Assembly: GCA_041592335.1 (NCBI GenBank) | Contig: JBFHQE010000001.1 | Location: forward strand, 186,001 to 250,000 | Direction: 5' to 3' | Source of the DNA: JBFHQE01 sp041592335 | Lineage (GTDB): Bacteria; Pseudomonadota; Gammaproteobacteria; Thiohalobacterales; Thiohalobacteraceae | Length of the DNA stretch: 64,000 nucleotides | Shown here: positions 34,591 to 44,095 of the stretch, piece after piece | Layout of the letters: every line of letters begins with the position of its first letter | How positions within the stretch are numbered: position 1 is the stretch's first letter | Notes under the pieces: generated by a model | The model's input: the letters and a program-made list of their open reading frames with translations, nothing else | What the model was told of the DNA's origin: nothing | The model's database searches: none | Program-made: the position numbers and the translations under genes

Positions 34591-36591
34591 TCAGGAAAGC
34601 ATGTCCCGGAGATTGGCGAGATGCGCCTTGCCGCGTTGTTGCCGCTGTTCCGGCGGGGCATCGTTCTTTTTCCCTTCCCAGACCATGTCATCCTGTGGCA
34701 ATTCATTCAGGAAACGGCTCGGTTCGCGCGACAGCCATTCACCGGCCAGCTTGCGTTTGCTGGCATAGCTCATGGTCAGCGTGCGCTGGGCGCGAGTAAT
34801 GCCGACATAGGCAAGGCGACGTTCTTCTTCCAGGTTGTCTTCTTCGATACTGCTGCGGTGCGGCAGGATCTCTTCTTCCATGCCGACCAGGAACACATGT
34901 GGGAATTCCAGCCCCTTCGCGGCATGCAATGTCATGAGATGCACGCAGTTGCCACCGGCCTCGTCCTTGTCGCGATCAAGGATATCCATCAGGCTCATGC
35001 GATTCACCAGCTCCGCCAGTGTCACCTCGCCGTCCATGCTGTCCGCCGTTTTCTCCAGCCAGCTGATCAGTTCTTCCACGTTCTGCCACTTGCGTCCGGC
35101 TTCCTCCGGATCGCGGGTTGAATCGTCCAGCCACTGGGCGTAATCGATGTCGGCCAGCAGTTGTTTGAATACCTTGATGGGATCGCCGCGCCTGGCCATG
35201 TCGCCGAAATCCACTACCCACTGGGCGAAGCGGCGCACGCTGTCGATAGCGCGACTGTTCAGAGTCGACTCCAGCCCCAGTTCAAAACAGGCCTCGAGCA
35301 GACTGATACCGCGCTCGGTCGCATAACCGCCGAGTTTTTCCAGCGTGCTGGTGCCGATGGCGCGGCGTGGCGTATTCACAATACGCAGAAAGGCGCGGTC
35401 GTCGTCTTCGTTAACCAGCAGGCGCAGGTAGGCTACCAGGTCTTTCACTTCACTGTATTCGAAAAACGAAATGCCACCGCTGAGGTGATAGGGGATGCGG
35501 TGTTCGCGCAGCACTTTTTCAAACGGCCGCGATTGATGATTGCCGCGATACAGAATAGCGAAGTCGCCATCGGCGGCATTATGCGTAAAGCGGTGATGCA
35601 GAATTTCGGAGATGACCTTTTCCGCCTCGTGCTCGGGATCGCGACAGGGCATTACGGTCAGCTGGGTGCCATAACCCAGTTCGCTCCAGAGCTTCTTTTC
35701 GATGATGTGGGAGTTGTTGGCAATCAGGTGATTGGCGCACTTCAGGATGCAGCCGCTGGAGCGGTAATTCTGCTCCAGCTTGATCACCTTGAGGCGCGGA
35801 TAATCGTCGCGCAGCCGCATCAGGTTTTCCGGGCGCGCGCCACGCCAGGTATAGATCGACTGATCGTCATCGCCCACGGCGGTGAATAAACCCAGCCGAC
35901 CGACCAGCTGTTTCACTAGTTCATACTGGGCGTTGTTGGTGTCCTGGTATTCATCCACCAGCAGATGCCGAATGCGCTGCTGCCATTGATCGCGCACCTC
36001 GTCGTAGCCTTGTAACAGCAAAACCGGTTGCAGGATCAGGTCGTCGAAATCAAAGGCGTTGTAGGCCTTGAGCGCGCGCTGGTATTCGGCATAGATCTGG
36101 GAGGCAGCGACCGCACCGGCTTCGGTTGCTTCGGTCATGGCCTGCTCGGGCAGGACGCAGTCGTTCTTCCAGTCGGATATTTGCCAGCGAATGCGGTCGG
36201 GGTCGGCCGAGATACGCGCTTTTTTTACCAGTTCATTGAGCAGGTTGCCCGCGTCGGTGGCATCGAAGATGGAGAAGTTGGGTTTGAAGCCGAGCGTCTT
36301 GTGATCGCGGCGCAGGATGTTGAGCCCGAGGGTGTGAAAGGTGGAGACGGTCAGGCCGCGTCCCTGGCCATCCTTGAGCATGCGGCCCACGCGTTCGCGC
36401 ATCTCGCGCGCGGCTTTGTTGGTAAAGGTCACGGCCGTGATGTGCTTTGCCTGCATGCCCTGGTCCTGAATCAGGTGGGCGATCTTGGTGGTGATCACGC
36501 GGGTTTTGCCGCTGCCGGCGCCGGCCAGCACCAACAGGGGGCCATCCACGTGGCGCACCGCCGCGCGTTGTTGGGGATTCAGATCAGACAC
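34591..36591 (-). CDS. rep: ATP-dependent DNA helicase Rep
   Basis: A 666-residue superfamily 1A 3'-5' helicase. It begins MSDLNPQQRAAVRHVDGPLLVLAGAGSGKTRVIT (Q motif and Walker A), continues with FTNKAAREM (Ia), LVDEYQDTN (II), GDDDQSIYTWRGA (III), LEQNYRSS (IV), VHLMTLHAAKGLEFP (V) and VGITRAQRTL (VI). It clears replication forks of bound proteins. No overlap with its neighbours; 180 nt to the divergent regulator side hold nothing recognisable. Confidence 0.95.
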   Translation of the reverse strand: MSDLNPQQRAAVRHVDGPLLVLAGAGSGKTRVITTKIAHLIQDQGMQAKHITAVTFTNKAAREMRERVGRMLKDGQGRGLTVSTFHTLGLNILRRDHKTLGFKPNFSIFDATDAGNLLNELVKKARISADPDRIRWQISDWKNDCVLPEQAMTEATEAGAVAASQIYAEYQRALKAYNAFDFDDLILQPVLLLQGYDEVRDQWQQRIRHLLVDEYQDTNNAQYELVKQLVGRLGLFTAVGDDDQSIYTWRGARPENLMRLRDDYPRLKVIKLEQNYRSSGCILKCANHLIANNSHIIEKKLWSELGYGTQLTVMPCRDPEHEAEKVISEILHHRFTHNAADGDFAILYRGNHQSRPFEKVLREHRIPYHLSGGISFFEYSEVKDLVAYLRLLVNEDDDRAFLRIVNTPRRAIGTSTLEKLGGYATERGISLLEACFELGLESTLNSRAIDSVRRFAQWVVDFGDMARRGDPIKVFKQLLADIDYAQWLDDSTRDPEEAGRKWQNVEELISWLEKTADSMDGEVTLAELVNRMSLMDILDRDKDEAGGNCVHLMTLHAAKGLEFPHVFLVGMEEEILPHRSSIEEDNLEEERRLAYVGITRAQRTLTMSYASKRKLAGEWLSREPSRFLNELPQDDMVWEGKKNDAPPEQRQQRGKAHLANLRDMLS

Positions 36592-36810
36592 TTATGAGAT
36601 CAGCTTGGACAATCGTGACAGGGGCATTCTACCCGCTGGATGGCAGTGGGCAAGCAGACCTTTTTTATAAGTCTGTAAAAAGTGTGTTCTGGTTCGCGAA
36701 ACCCGCCGGGCCGACGGTGGCTATGGATCAGTATGTGACCGAATGCACACAGTTTTTTCCGACAGTTGCCACTATTACTGACAGTAAAGACCCGCAACGG
36801 AGCAAAGGTC

Positions 36811-38349
36811 ATGTTGTCATTCATGCCACAATCCCTGGTAAATCAGTTTCACCACTGGAGCCATCATGCGCGCCAGGGGATGACACGGCTGGCGGACACG
36901 CACCCGGCCACGCACCTTGCCGTTACCAGCGCACTGGCGGCGGTCGGCATGCTGGCCCTGATCGCGCCTATCTTCGGCGCGGCGGCGTTGACGGCAAATC
37001 TCATCCTCGAAACCCTGGCGGGCAATCCCTGGACAATGGCGCAGTTGCCCAAGTGGTTGGCGCTCGGCGCGCTGGTGATAAGCGGTTTGTGGATTGCACG
37101 ACTGCGTTTTCCCGAACCGGAAGGTGTGCGCATCCACAAGGACAGTTCGCCACGGCTCTATAGCTGGGTGAACGAGATTCGCCGCGAACTCCGTGCCGGA
37201 CCGATCGATGCCATTTACCTGCAGCAGGATTTTGGCGTGCGGGTGATGCGCAGCCCCAATGGCGGTCTGCCGCTGACGTTCAGGAATATCCTGGTGATCG
37301 GCGCGCCCAACCTGCAATGCTGCTCGGAACAGCAACTGAAGGCGATGGTGGCCGGCGCGCTTGGCGAAGTGTCGCTGCATAACACCGGCATCGTCGGCTG
37401 GTTGTCCCAGCTGAGTTCCGTCTGGATGCAGTACCAGCGAGTATTGGCCGGTCAGCGTCATCCGCTGGCGCGGCTGGGGCATGTTTTCTTCAGCCGCTAT
37501 GCGCGTATCTACGCCCAACTGGTCGCGCCACTGATGAATAACCGGGTGTTGCTGCGCGATCAGTATGCGCACCTGATCGTGGATGATGATGTGCTGGCGG
37601 AAAGCATTGTCATGGAAGTGATCGTGCCCAACTTCCTGGATGATTATTACTGGCCGCAGGTAATGCGTACCGCGACCCAGACGCCCGAGCCGACCTTCAA
37701 GGCGTTTTCCAATATGGGCATCGTGTTCGGTTTGCGGGTCAACAACCAGAATCCGCATCGCTGGATCCGCAGGGCATTCGCGATGAGTCCGCAGGACAGC
37801 CATGGCCCGACCCTGCGGCAGCGGTTGCACGCCGTCGGCCAGCACGAAGCTTTCCTGCCGGAATTGTCCAGCCTCAAGGCAGTGGACGAATTACTCGGGC
37901 CGGATCAGCGCAAGCTGCTGTCACAGCTGGACGAAGTTTGGCAGCAGGAGAAATCCGAGGAATGGCGCAGTCGTTTCGAGCAGGCGGAATCCGATCGCAA
38001 TCGTCTGCAGATGCTGGAAGAGCGCGTGATGCAGGGCAACATCGAAGGCAAGCAGGCGATGGAATATGCCGCGCTGACCAAGCGCTATGGCACCTCCGAG
38101 CAGGCGGCCGAGGCCTATGACCGGATTCTTGCCATGAATCCCGAAGATCCGCGCATCAACTTTGGCGTCGGCAAGTATTACCTCAAGCAGGGCGATGAGC
38201 GGGGTATTCCGTTGCTGGAAAAAGCCATGCAGATGGACAAGCACTGCGTGCCCGCGGCCTGCCGATTACTGTCAGAACACCGGATGCAAGTGAAGAATTC
38301 TGAACAGAAAATGCCCAATGCCATCGAGGACTGGTTGAAAGTGGTTTAA
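36811..38349 (+). CDS. Membrane M48-like pseudoprotease with C-terminal TPR region
   Basis: A 512-residue protein with two membrane segments (about 31-66 and 85-105) and then an M48-like soluble domain (EPEGVRIHKDSSPRLYSWVNEI ... LVIGAPNLQCCSEQQLKAMVAGALGE). At the site of the usual AHELGH zinc motif the sequence is AGALGE (residues 181-186): both zinc His and the catalytic Glu are gone, so peptidase activity is unlikely. The C-terminal part resembles TPRs (AAEAYDRILAMNPEDPRINFGVGKYYLKQ). The start at 36811 follows CGGAG. Function unknown; a scaffold or regulator is possible. Confidence 0.7.
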   Translation: MLSFMPQSLVNQFHHWSHHARQGMTRLADTHPATHLAVTSALAAVGMLALIAPIFGAAALTANLILETLAGNPWTMAQLPKWLALGALVISGLWIARLRFPEPEGVRIHKDSSPRLYSWVNEIRRELRAGPIDAIYLQQDFGVRVMRSPNGGLPLTFRNILVIGAPNLQCCSEQQLKAMVAGALGEVSLHNTGIVGWLSQLSSVWMQYQRVLAGQRHPLARLGHVFFSRYARIYAQLVAPLMNNRVLLRDQYAHLIVDDDVLAESIVMEVIVPNFLDDYYWPQVMRTATQTPEPTFKAFSNMGIVFGLRVNNQNPHRWIRRAFAMSPQDSHGPTLRQRLHAVGQHEAFLPELSSLKAVDELLGPDQRKLLSQLDEVWQQEKSEEWRSRFEQAESDRNRLQMLEERVMQGNIEGKQAMEYAALTKRYGTSEQAAEAYDRILAMNPEDPRINFGVGKYYLKQGDERGIPLLEKAMQMDKHCVPAACRLLSEHRMQVKNSEQKMPNAIEDWLKVV

Positions 38350-38478
38350 ACATCGCCTTGCCGGATCCGCAACAGGCGCTCGGCCGCCTAATACCCTTTA
38401 GAAAGACAGGGCAATTGCCGATAACTCCTGAAGCAATGGCTTTCCGTTGCCATTTATTTTTTCTGCTCAGGGTTTCGC

Positions 38479-41328
38479 ATGGTCAAGCACATGGAAGCAT
38501 CATTAGGTCTCAAGGAGCTGGCGGACATCCGGTTCCGGCTGGAAGATATGGCCGATGGACGGGACTGTTCACGCTCCATCAGCCAGGCGCTGCGCTCGAC
38601 GGTGCAACAGTTAAATAGCCTGGTGGAAAAGATCGAACACGGCGAACGTGAATGGCAGGATGCTTTCGATGCCGTTCAGGATCCGATATTTATTCACGAC
38701 AATCAGTTTCGTGTAATTCGCGCCAACCAGGCCTATGCCCGACTCGCGGAGAAAGATATTCGCGAAGTTATCGGTCTTCCCTACTGGAAGGCGTTTCCCA
38801 GGGGCAGCGGTCCATTTCCCCAATGCTGCAAGTTGCTGGAAACCGATAATCTCTCGCAACACGAAGAAGTGAGGCTCGAGAACGGGCAGCGTTACCTGTC
38901 ACGCGGGTTTGCGGTGCGCGATGCGGATGGCAAATTTCTCTATGCCGTGCACATCATGCAGGACATTAGCGAAAAGCATCGGTTGCAGACGGCGCTGGAA
39001 GAATCGGCCAACCGCTATCGCGCCATGTTTCAGGGAGCACCGGACGCGATATTTGTCTCCGACGCGGAGACAGGCCAACTGATCGATGCCAACCCGGCGG
39101 CCGAACGACTGATCGGGCGCAACCGGGGCGAGATACTTGGTATGCACCAGTTGCAATTGCACCCGGACGATTGCGATGCGTTGCGGGTGTTTCAAGAATA
39201 TGTCCAGGAGAGCGGCGAGGAAGAGGGATGCCCACCGGTAACCGAAACGGAACTGCTGCGAGCCGATGGTCGTCGGATTCCGGTGGAAGTTTCGGCGCAT
39301 GCTTACCTGTTGGATGGCCGCAAGGTGTTGCAGGGCGTATTTCGAGATATCTCGGCGCGCAAACAGGCAGAGGAACAGCTTAAAGAAACAGACAAAAACC
39401 TGAAACTGTCGCTTAATCTCCTGTCGGGGATTATTGAAAGTATTCCACTGCGCGTCTTCTGGAAAGACCGGGAATTTCGATTCCTGGGGTGTAACAGCCA
39501 GTTTGCGCGGGATGCGGGTTACTCGTGTCCCGACGAGCTGTTGCACAAGACAGATTTTGATATGAAATGGGCGGAGCAGGCGGAGCAGTATCGGCTGGAT
39601 GACCGGCAGGTGCTGGAAAAAGGCGAGAGCAAGCTGGGTTTCGAGGAACAGCAAACCACGCCGGAAGGTAAACGGATCTGGTTACGGACATCGAAGGTGC
39701 CGTTACGGGGAGAGAACGAGGAAGCCATCGGTGTACTCGGTATCTACGACGATGTCACCGCGCAGAAGGAGGCGCAGCAGGAGCTGCAACTGAGCGAAAG
39801 CCGGTTGAAGGAATCACAGTTTGTGGCGCGACTGGGCAGCTGGGAACTGGACCTGGTAAATAACGAACTCTGGTGGTCGGATGAAAACTACCGCATCTTC
39901 GGCCAGGCTCCCGGGGGCGCTAATACCTACGAGACCTTTCTCAATATCGTTCATCCGGAAGATCGTGACAGGGTCAATCATGCTTTTACCCAGTCAGTGA
40001 AAAACCGCTCCCCGTATGACATCGAGCATCGCCTGCTGCTGTCGGATGGCAGGGTGAAATGGGTGCATGAGCGTAGCAAGACTTATTTTGCCGAGGACGG
40101 CACCCCGCTGCGTTCCAGCGGTACCACCCTGGATATTACGGAACAGCGTCGTATCCGCGATGCGTTGAATCGGTCCAACCGCGCACTCAAGGCCATCGGT
40201 AGCTGCAATTCGGTGCTGGTACGCGCCCAGGACGAGACGGAGCTGCTCGACGAAATGTGCCGCGTCATCATCGAGGACGGCGGTTACCGTTTTGCCTGGA
40301 TAGGTTACGTGGAGGATGACGCGGATAAATACGTGCGTCCCGTGGCGCACGCGGGATTCGAGCAGGGATACCTGCAGGCTATCAAGGTGAAATACGATGA
40401 CAGCGAGCTTGGCCAGGGCCCCGTTGGCACCGCGATTCGTAATGCCAGGCCATGCGTGATCCCCGACACTCTTAACGATACACGCTTCCTGCCCTGGCGC
40501 GAGGCGGCGATCGCACGCGATTATCACTCCGTGCTGGCCCTGCCATTGAAGCGCGAGAATGGGGAAGTGTTCGCGGTGATTTGTATTTACGCCGAGGATG
40601 TTGGCGCCTTCGACGAGGAAGCCTGCCTGCTGATGCGGGAAATGGCCAGCGATATCGCCTACGGTATCCTGGCGTTACGTACCCGCAGCGAGCGCGATCA
40701 TTATCTCGAGGCGCACCGCAAGAGTGATGAACGCTACAAGCAGGCGCTGGTGGAAACCATCCGTGCCGTCGCCATGACGGTGGAAAAACGTGATCCCTAT
40801 ACCGCCGGTCACCAGTACCGCGTTGCCCAACTCAGTGTCGCGATCGGCCGTGAACTGGGCATGGACGAGGACCGGCTTGAAGGTTTGCGTCTGGGCGCCA
40901 TGATTCATGATATCGGCAAGATTTATGTGCCCGCGGAAATCCTCAACCGTCCGGGTCGGCTGAGCAAGGCGGAGTTCGAGATCATTAAATCGCATTCCGA
41001 GGTAGGTTTTGACATCATCAAGGATGTGAAATTCCCATGGCCGGTGGCCGACATGGTTATCCAGCATCATGAGCGCATGGACGGCAGCGGTTATCCGCAG
41101 GGATTGCAAGGCGAGGAGATTATTCTCGAGGCGCGCATTCTGTCGGTGGCCGACGTGGTCGAAGCCATCACCGCGCATCGCCCCTACCGTCCGGCGGTGG
41201 GGCTGGAGCAAGGTCTGGCCGAGATCGAAAACAATCGCGGTACCCGCTACGACCCACAGGTGGTCGATGCCTGCCTGAGCCTGATTCGCGAGGGAAGATT
41301 CGCGTTCGGGGAACAGGGGGCGAGGTGA
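38479..41328 (+). CDS. PAS-GAF-HD-GYP cyclic di-GMP phosphodiesterase
   Basis: A 949-residue cytosolic sensor. About four PAS folds occupy residues ~55-555 (several followed by PAC-like blocks such as VFRDISARKQAEE and IYDDVTAQKEA). A GAF domain covers ~560-715 and a C-terminal HD-GYP domain ~745-940. The HD pair is H810-D811 (MIHDIGKIYVP) and the signature is HHERMDGSGYP from H863, so hydrolysis of c-di-GMP is expected. No membrane helix was seen. The downstream GGDEF gene begins 45 nt later, so an opposing pair may be co-expressed. Confidence 0.92.
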   Translation: MVKHMEASLGLKELADIRFRLEDMADGRDCSRSISQALRSTVQQLNSLVEKIEHGEREWQDAFDAVQDPIFIHDNQFRVIRANQAYARLAEKDIREVIGLPYWKAFPRGSGPFPQCCKLLETDNLSQHEEVRLENGQRYLSRGFAVRDADGKFLYAVHIMQDISEKHRLQTALEESANRYRAMFQGAPDAIFVSDAETGQLIDANPAAERLIGRNRGEILGMHQLQLHPDDCDALRVFQEYVQESGEEEGCPPVTETELLRADGRRIPVEVSAHAYLLDGRKVLQGVFRDISARKQAEEQLKETDKNLKLSLNLLSGIIESIPLRVFWKDREFRFLGCNSQFARDAGYSCPDELLHKTDFDMKWAEQAEQYRLDDRQVLEKGESKLGFEEQQTTPEGKRIWLRTSKVPLRGENEEAIGVLGIYDDVTAQKEAQQELQLSESRLKESQFVARLGSWELDLVNNELWWSDENYRIFGQAPGGANTYETFLNIVHPEDRDRVNHAFTQSVKNRSPYDIEHRLLLSDGRVKWVHERSKTYFAEDGTPLRSSGTTLDITEQRRIRDALNRSNRALKAIGSCNSVLVRAQDETELLDEMCRVIIEDGGYRFAWIGYVEDDADKYVRPVAHAGFEQGYLQAIKVKYDDSELGQGPVGTAIRNARPCVIPDTLNDTRFLPWREAAIARDYHSVLALPLKRENGEVFAVICIYAEDVGAFDEEACLLMREMASDIAYGILALRTRSERDHYLEAHRKSDERYKQALVETIRAVAMTVEKRDPYTAGHQYRVAQLSVAIGRELGMDEDRLEGLRLGAMIHDIGKIYVPAEILNRPGRLSKAEFEIIKSHSEVGFDIIKDVKFPWPVADMVIQHHERMDGSGYPQGLQGEEIILEARILSVADVVEAITAHRPYRPAVGLEQGLAEIENNRGTRYDPQVVDACLSLIREGRFAFGEQGAR

Positions 41329-41373
41329 TATGGCACTGCATGAGCGAACGAGTGTCATGGGAGATGGCTGCCG

Positions 41374-42633
41374 ATGGCTTCCTTGATCCCCTCGCCGGAA
41401 AAACACAGCCTGCATCCGTTCCGTTCGTTACTGATTACGCTGTGCCTGCTACTTCTTAGCTGGACAGGGCTGGCCGGAGGGCTGCTGTCCTGGGCCCTGG
41501 CAGTTGAACATGAGAATACCAGTACACTCCTGCAGCTGAAGGCCGAGATGCTGGCCGATCATATCCAGAATCTGCAGGACTGGATCGGCGGTCACGGCGG
41601 TCTGTATATCCGGGTTGGGGGTGACATTCTGCCAAACCCGTTGCTTGAGTCCCTGCCCGAACGCGACTTCACGACCCCGACCGGGGAATTAGTGACCCTG
41701 TACAATTCCTCTGCATTTTTGCGCGAGACATTCAAGGAATTCGAAGCCAAACAGGGTACACAGGTCCGCTTGATCAGCGCGGAGCCGATTAATCCAATTA
41801 ATCTGCCCGATAGCTGGGAACAGTCCGGATTGGCGCGGCTGGACTCCGGTGCAAACCAGGTCTTTGAGATGACGCCCATCGATAGCGGCGCCGATTACCG
41901 CCTGTTACGGCCCATGCAACTGCAACCACGATGTCTTAAATGCCACTCGTATGCAGACGCGACTCTCGGGCGGATTGTAGGCGCGGTGAGCGTCACACTG
42001 GATACCGAGTCGGAAGTGGCCGCGCACAATAAGGCCGAGCGGGTGGTCATTGCCAGTCACCTGGTGCTCTGGGCCGCCGGGATCATCGCGTTAATGAGCA
42101 TTGGTTCCTGGTGGTGGATATTGCTGAATCGGCTGGAAAGATCGGCAACCCGCGATGTACTGACAGGTCTCTACAACAGGCAGTCGTTGATGGAGCAGTT
42201 TGCCGGGGAAGTCGAACGAGCTGCCCGCTATGGTCATCCCTTGTCTGTGTTAATGCTGGACATCGATCATTTTAAATGCGTTAACGATGATTACGGTCAC
42301 CAGGCAGGTGATGCCGTGTTGAAGGGCTTATCCCGGACGCTTGGCGAATCAGTGCGTGGCACGGATGTCATCGGTCGTTACGGAGGCGAAGAAATTTTGA
42401 TCGTCTGTCCCGAAACGGATGCCGCGACAGCACGTGAACTCGCGGAGCGTATCCGCGCAACCGTTGCCGCGACACCCATCAAGGCCGATAGTCAGGCTAT
42501 TTCCATCACGGTCAGTATCGGTGTGAGCTCTTTCGAAAAGGGCGTGGATGTCAAAGCGCTCGTCAAGCAAGCCGATGTGGCGCTGTACCAGGCCAAGGAC
42601 AGTGGACGCAATCGGGTGTGTTGCGCACCCTGA
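41374..42633 (+). CDS. Membrane DUF3365-type sensor with GGDEF-like domain (GGEEI)
   Basis: A 419-residue protein. One N-terminal membrane helix (about 15-40), a periplasmic sensor, a second helix (~225-247) and a C-terminal GGDEF domain. The sensor ends with CLKCH (C187, C190, H191), a possible haem c site as in DUF3365/Tll0287-like sensors. The GGDEF signature reads GGEEI at 337-341, with Ile for Phe; the I-site RGTD (328-331) is kept. The domain may still cyclise GTP, but this cannot be assumed. It could couple redox or gas sensing to c-di-GMP. Confidence 0.85.
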   Translation: MASLIPSPEKHSLHPFRSLLITLCLLLLSWTGLAGGLLSWALAVEHENTSTLLQLKAEMLADHIQNLQDWIGGHGGLYIRVGGDILPNPLLESLPERDFTTPTGELVTLYNSSAFLRETFKEFEAKQGTQVRLISAEPINPINLPDSWEQSGLARLDSGANQVFEMTPIDSGADYRLLRPMQLQPRCLKCHSYADATLGRIVGAVSVTLDTESEVAAHNKAERVVIASHLVLWAAGIIALMSIGSWWWILLNRLERSATRDVLTGLYNRQSLMEQFAGEVERAARYGHPLSVLMLDIDHFKCVNDDYGHQAGDAVLKGLSRTLGESVRGTDVIGRYGGEEILIVCPETDAATARELAERIRATVAATPIKADSQAISITVSIGVSSFEKGVDVKALVKQADVALYQAKDSGRNRVCCAP

Positions 42634-42943
42634 TGTCGATCAACAGTACATTGGCGTCCATTTGTGTCAGCTGCGTGACAAAGAATTTATTTTGATTGAA
42701 TCGGGTGTTGCATGAAATGAACGCTGATTTATCTGGATATTCTCCATGAGTGTAAGGCCTGCATGGTTTAAGTCATGAACGTGTGCGCCGCTACCAGATA
42801 TAGGCAGAAATAAAGTTGTTGCCGCAAAAGACGCATGGCGCTTCTGCTATACCAGGACACCATTGTGTTTAATTCGGAATTAACGTCACTTCAAGGTCCG
42901 GCAGGCCAAGGAATTTCGAGAGATATCCGGAGCGCAAGCAGAG
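42634..42943. other. 310-nt gap before the FIST gene, with one palindrome
   Basis: No convincing gene. Contains TTAATTC-G-GAATTAA (42869-42883), a perfect palindrome and possible operator about 60 nt before the FIST start. A small open frame here overlaps the FIST gene and looks fortuitous. This gap is noticeably more A/T-rich than the flanking genes. Confidence 0.4.
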
Positions 42944-44095
42944 ATGACTCTTCCAACCGTTCGTACCGCTCAATCGACTGCAACCGATACGCTGGCTGCA
43001 GCCCGCGAATTCTCTCAAGCTGTTATACAGCCAGATATTGGACTGGTTGTGTTCTTTTGTTCCAGTGAGTTTGATCTGGATGTATTGGCAGCGGAAATGG
43101 CGAAGAATTTCGATGGTATCACCGTTGTGGGTTGTACAACGGCAGGCGAAATTGGTCCTCGGGGATACCTTGAGCATACGCTGGTTGGTGCGAGCTTCGC
43201 CGGAAATTGTTGTACAGCCGTAGCTGCCAGCATTGATAACCTAAGTCAGTTTAGTCCATCCCGTGGTAAGGCGTTTGTACAGGAACAGTTGCGACGGCTG
43301 GAATCGGTAGCTCCACAGGCTACTCCAGACAATAGTTTTGCATTCGTACTCTTTGATGGCATGTCAACTCTTGAGGAGTTGGTGGCCAGGGTATTGCAAA
43401 CAGCATTGGGTGAGTTTCCACTGTTGGGTGGTTCCGCCGGCGATGGACTGAACTTTACACAGACATTTGTCTATGAGGGCGGGCGCTTTCACGCCAACAG
43501 TGCTGTTTTAGTGTTATTGTCGACTACATTGCCATTTCGGATCTTCAAGACGCAGCATTTTAAGGCGATGGATGATCGGCTGGTCATCACTGGCGCCGAT
43601 ACGGCGACGCGAACGGTCAGTGAGATAAATGGTCTGCCTGCCGCCAGTGAGTATGCTCGTCTTGTGGGTGTCGATAGATGTAGTCTAGATCCCATGCGCT
43701 TTGCCGCATCGCCGGTGGTGGTGTTAATTGACGGTGTGGAGTATGTGCGTTCGATTCAGAAGGCCAATCCGGATGGCAGCCTGACCTTCTACTGTGCCAT
43801 CGAGGAAGGGCTGGTGTTCCGGGTGGCGCGCGGTTTGGATCTATTGGAGAACCTGGAACAAACCTTCAGGCAATTGCATAAAGATATTGGCGCATTGCAG
43901 CTGGTGCTCGCTTGTGACTGTGTGTTGCGTAACCTGGAGATATCGCAATCAGGGCAAAAGGATCGCGTTGAGGCTGTCTTGCGGGAAAATAATACGGTGG
44001 GTTTTGGCACCTATGGCGAGCAATATCGTGGTGTACATGTAAATCAGACATTCACAGGGATTGCTTTCGGTTATCAGGAAACAGGTGATGGTTGA
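42944..44095 (+). CDS. FIST-domain sensor protein (NosP-like)
   Basis: A 383-residue soluble protein with an N-terminal FIST domain (LVVFFCSSEFDLDVLAAEMAKNFDGITVVGCTTAGEIGPRGY ... PLLGGSAGDGLNFTQTFVY) and a C-terminal FIST_C part (ACDCVLRNLEI). FIST proteins sense small ligands; the NosP subgroup binds haem and responds to nitric oxide. It is followed by a GGDEF gene overlapping its last 8 nt, so it probably controls that cyclase directly. Haem binding is inference. The codon use is slightly less GC-biased than in neighbours. Confidence 0.88.
   Translation: MTLPTVRTAQSTATDTLAAAREFSQAVIQPDIGLVVFFCSSEFDLDVLAAEMAKNFDGITVVGCTTAGEIGPRGYLEHTLVGASFAGNCCTAVAASIDNLSQFSPSRGKAFVQEQLRRLESVAPQATPDNSFAFVLFDGMSTLEELVARVLQTALGEFPLLGGSAGDGLNFTQTFVYEGGRFHANSAVLVLLSTTLPFRIFKTQHFKAMDDRLVITGADTATRTVSEINGLPAASEYARLVGVDRCSLDPMRFAASPVVVLIDGVEYVRSIQKANPDGSLTFYCAIEEGLVFRVARGLDLLENLEQTFRQLHKDIGALQLVLACDCVLRNLEISQSGQKDRVEAVLRENNTVGFGTYGEQYRGVHVNQTFTGIAFGYQETGDG

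Noticed and set aside
42835..43068. 77-codon frame in the gap before the FIST gene
   Set aside because: It overlaps the FIST start in another frame, and lacks a ribosome site and any recognisable feature.
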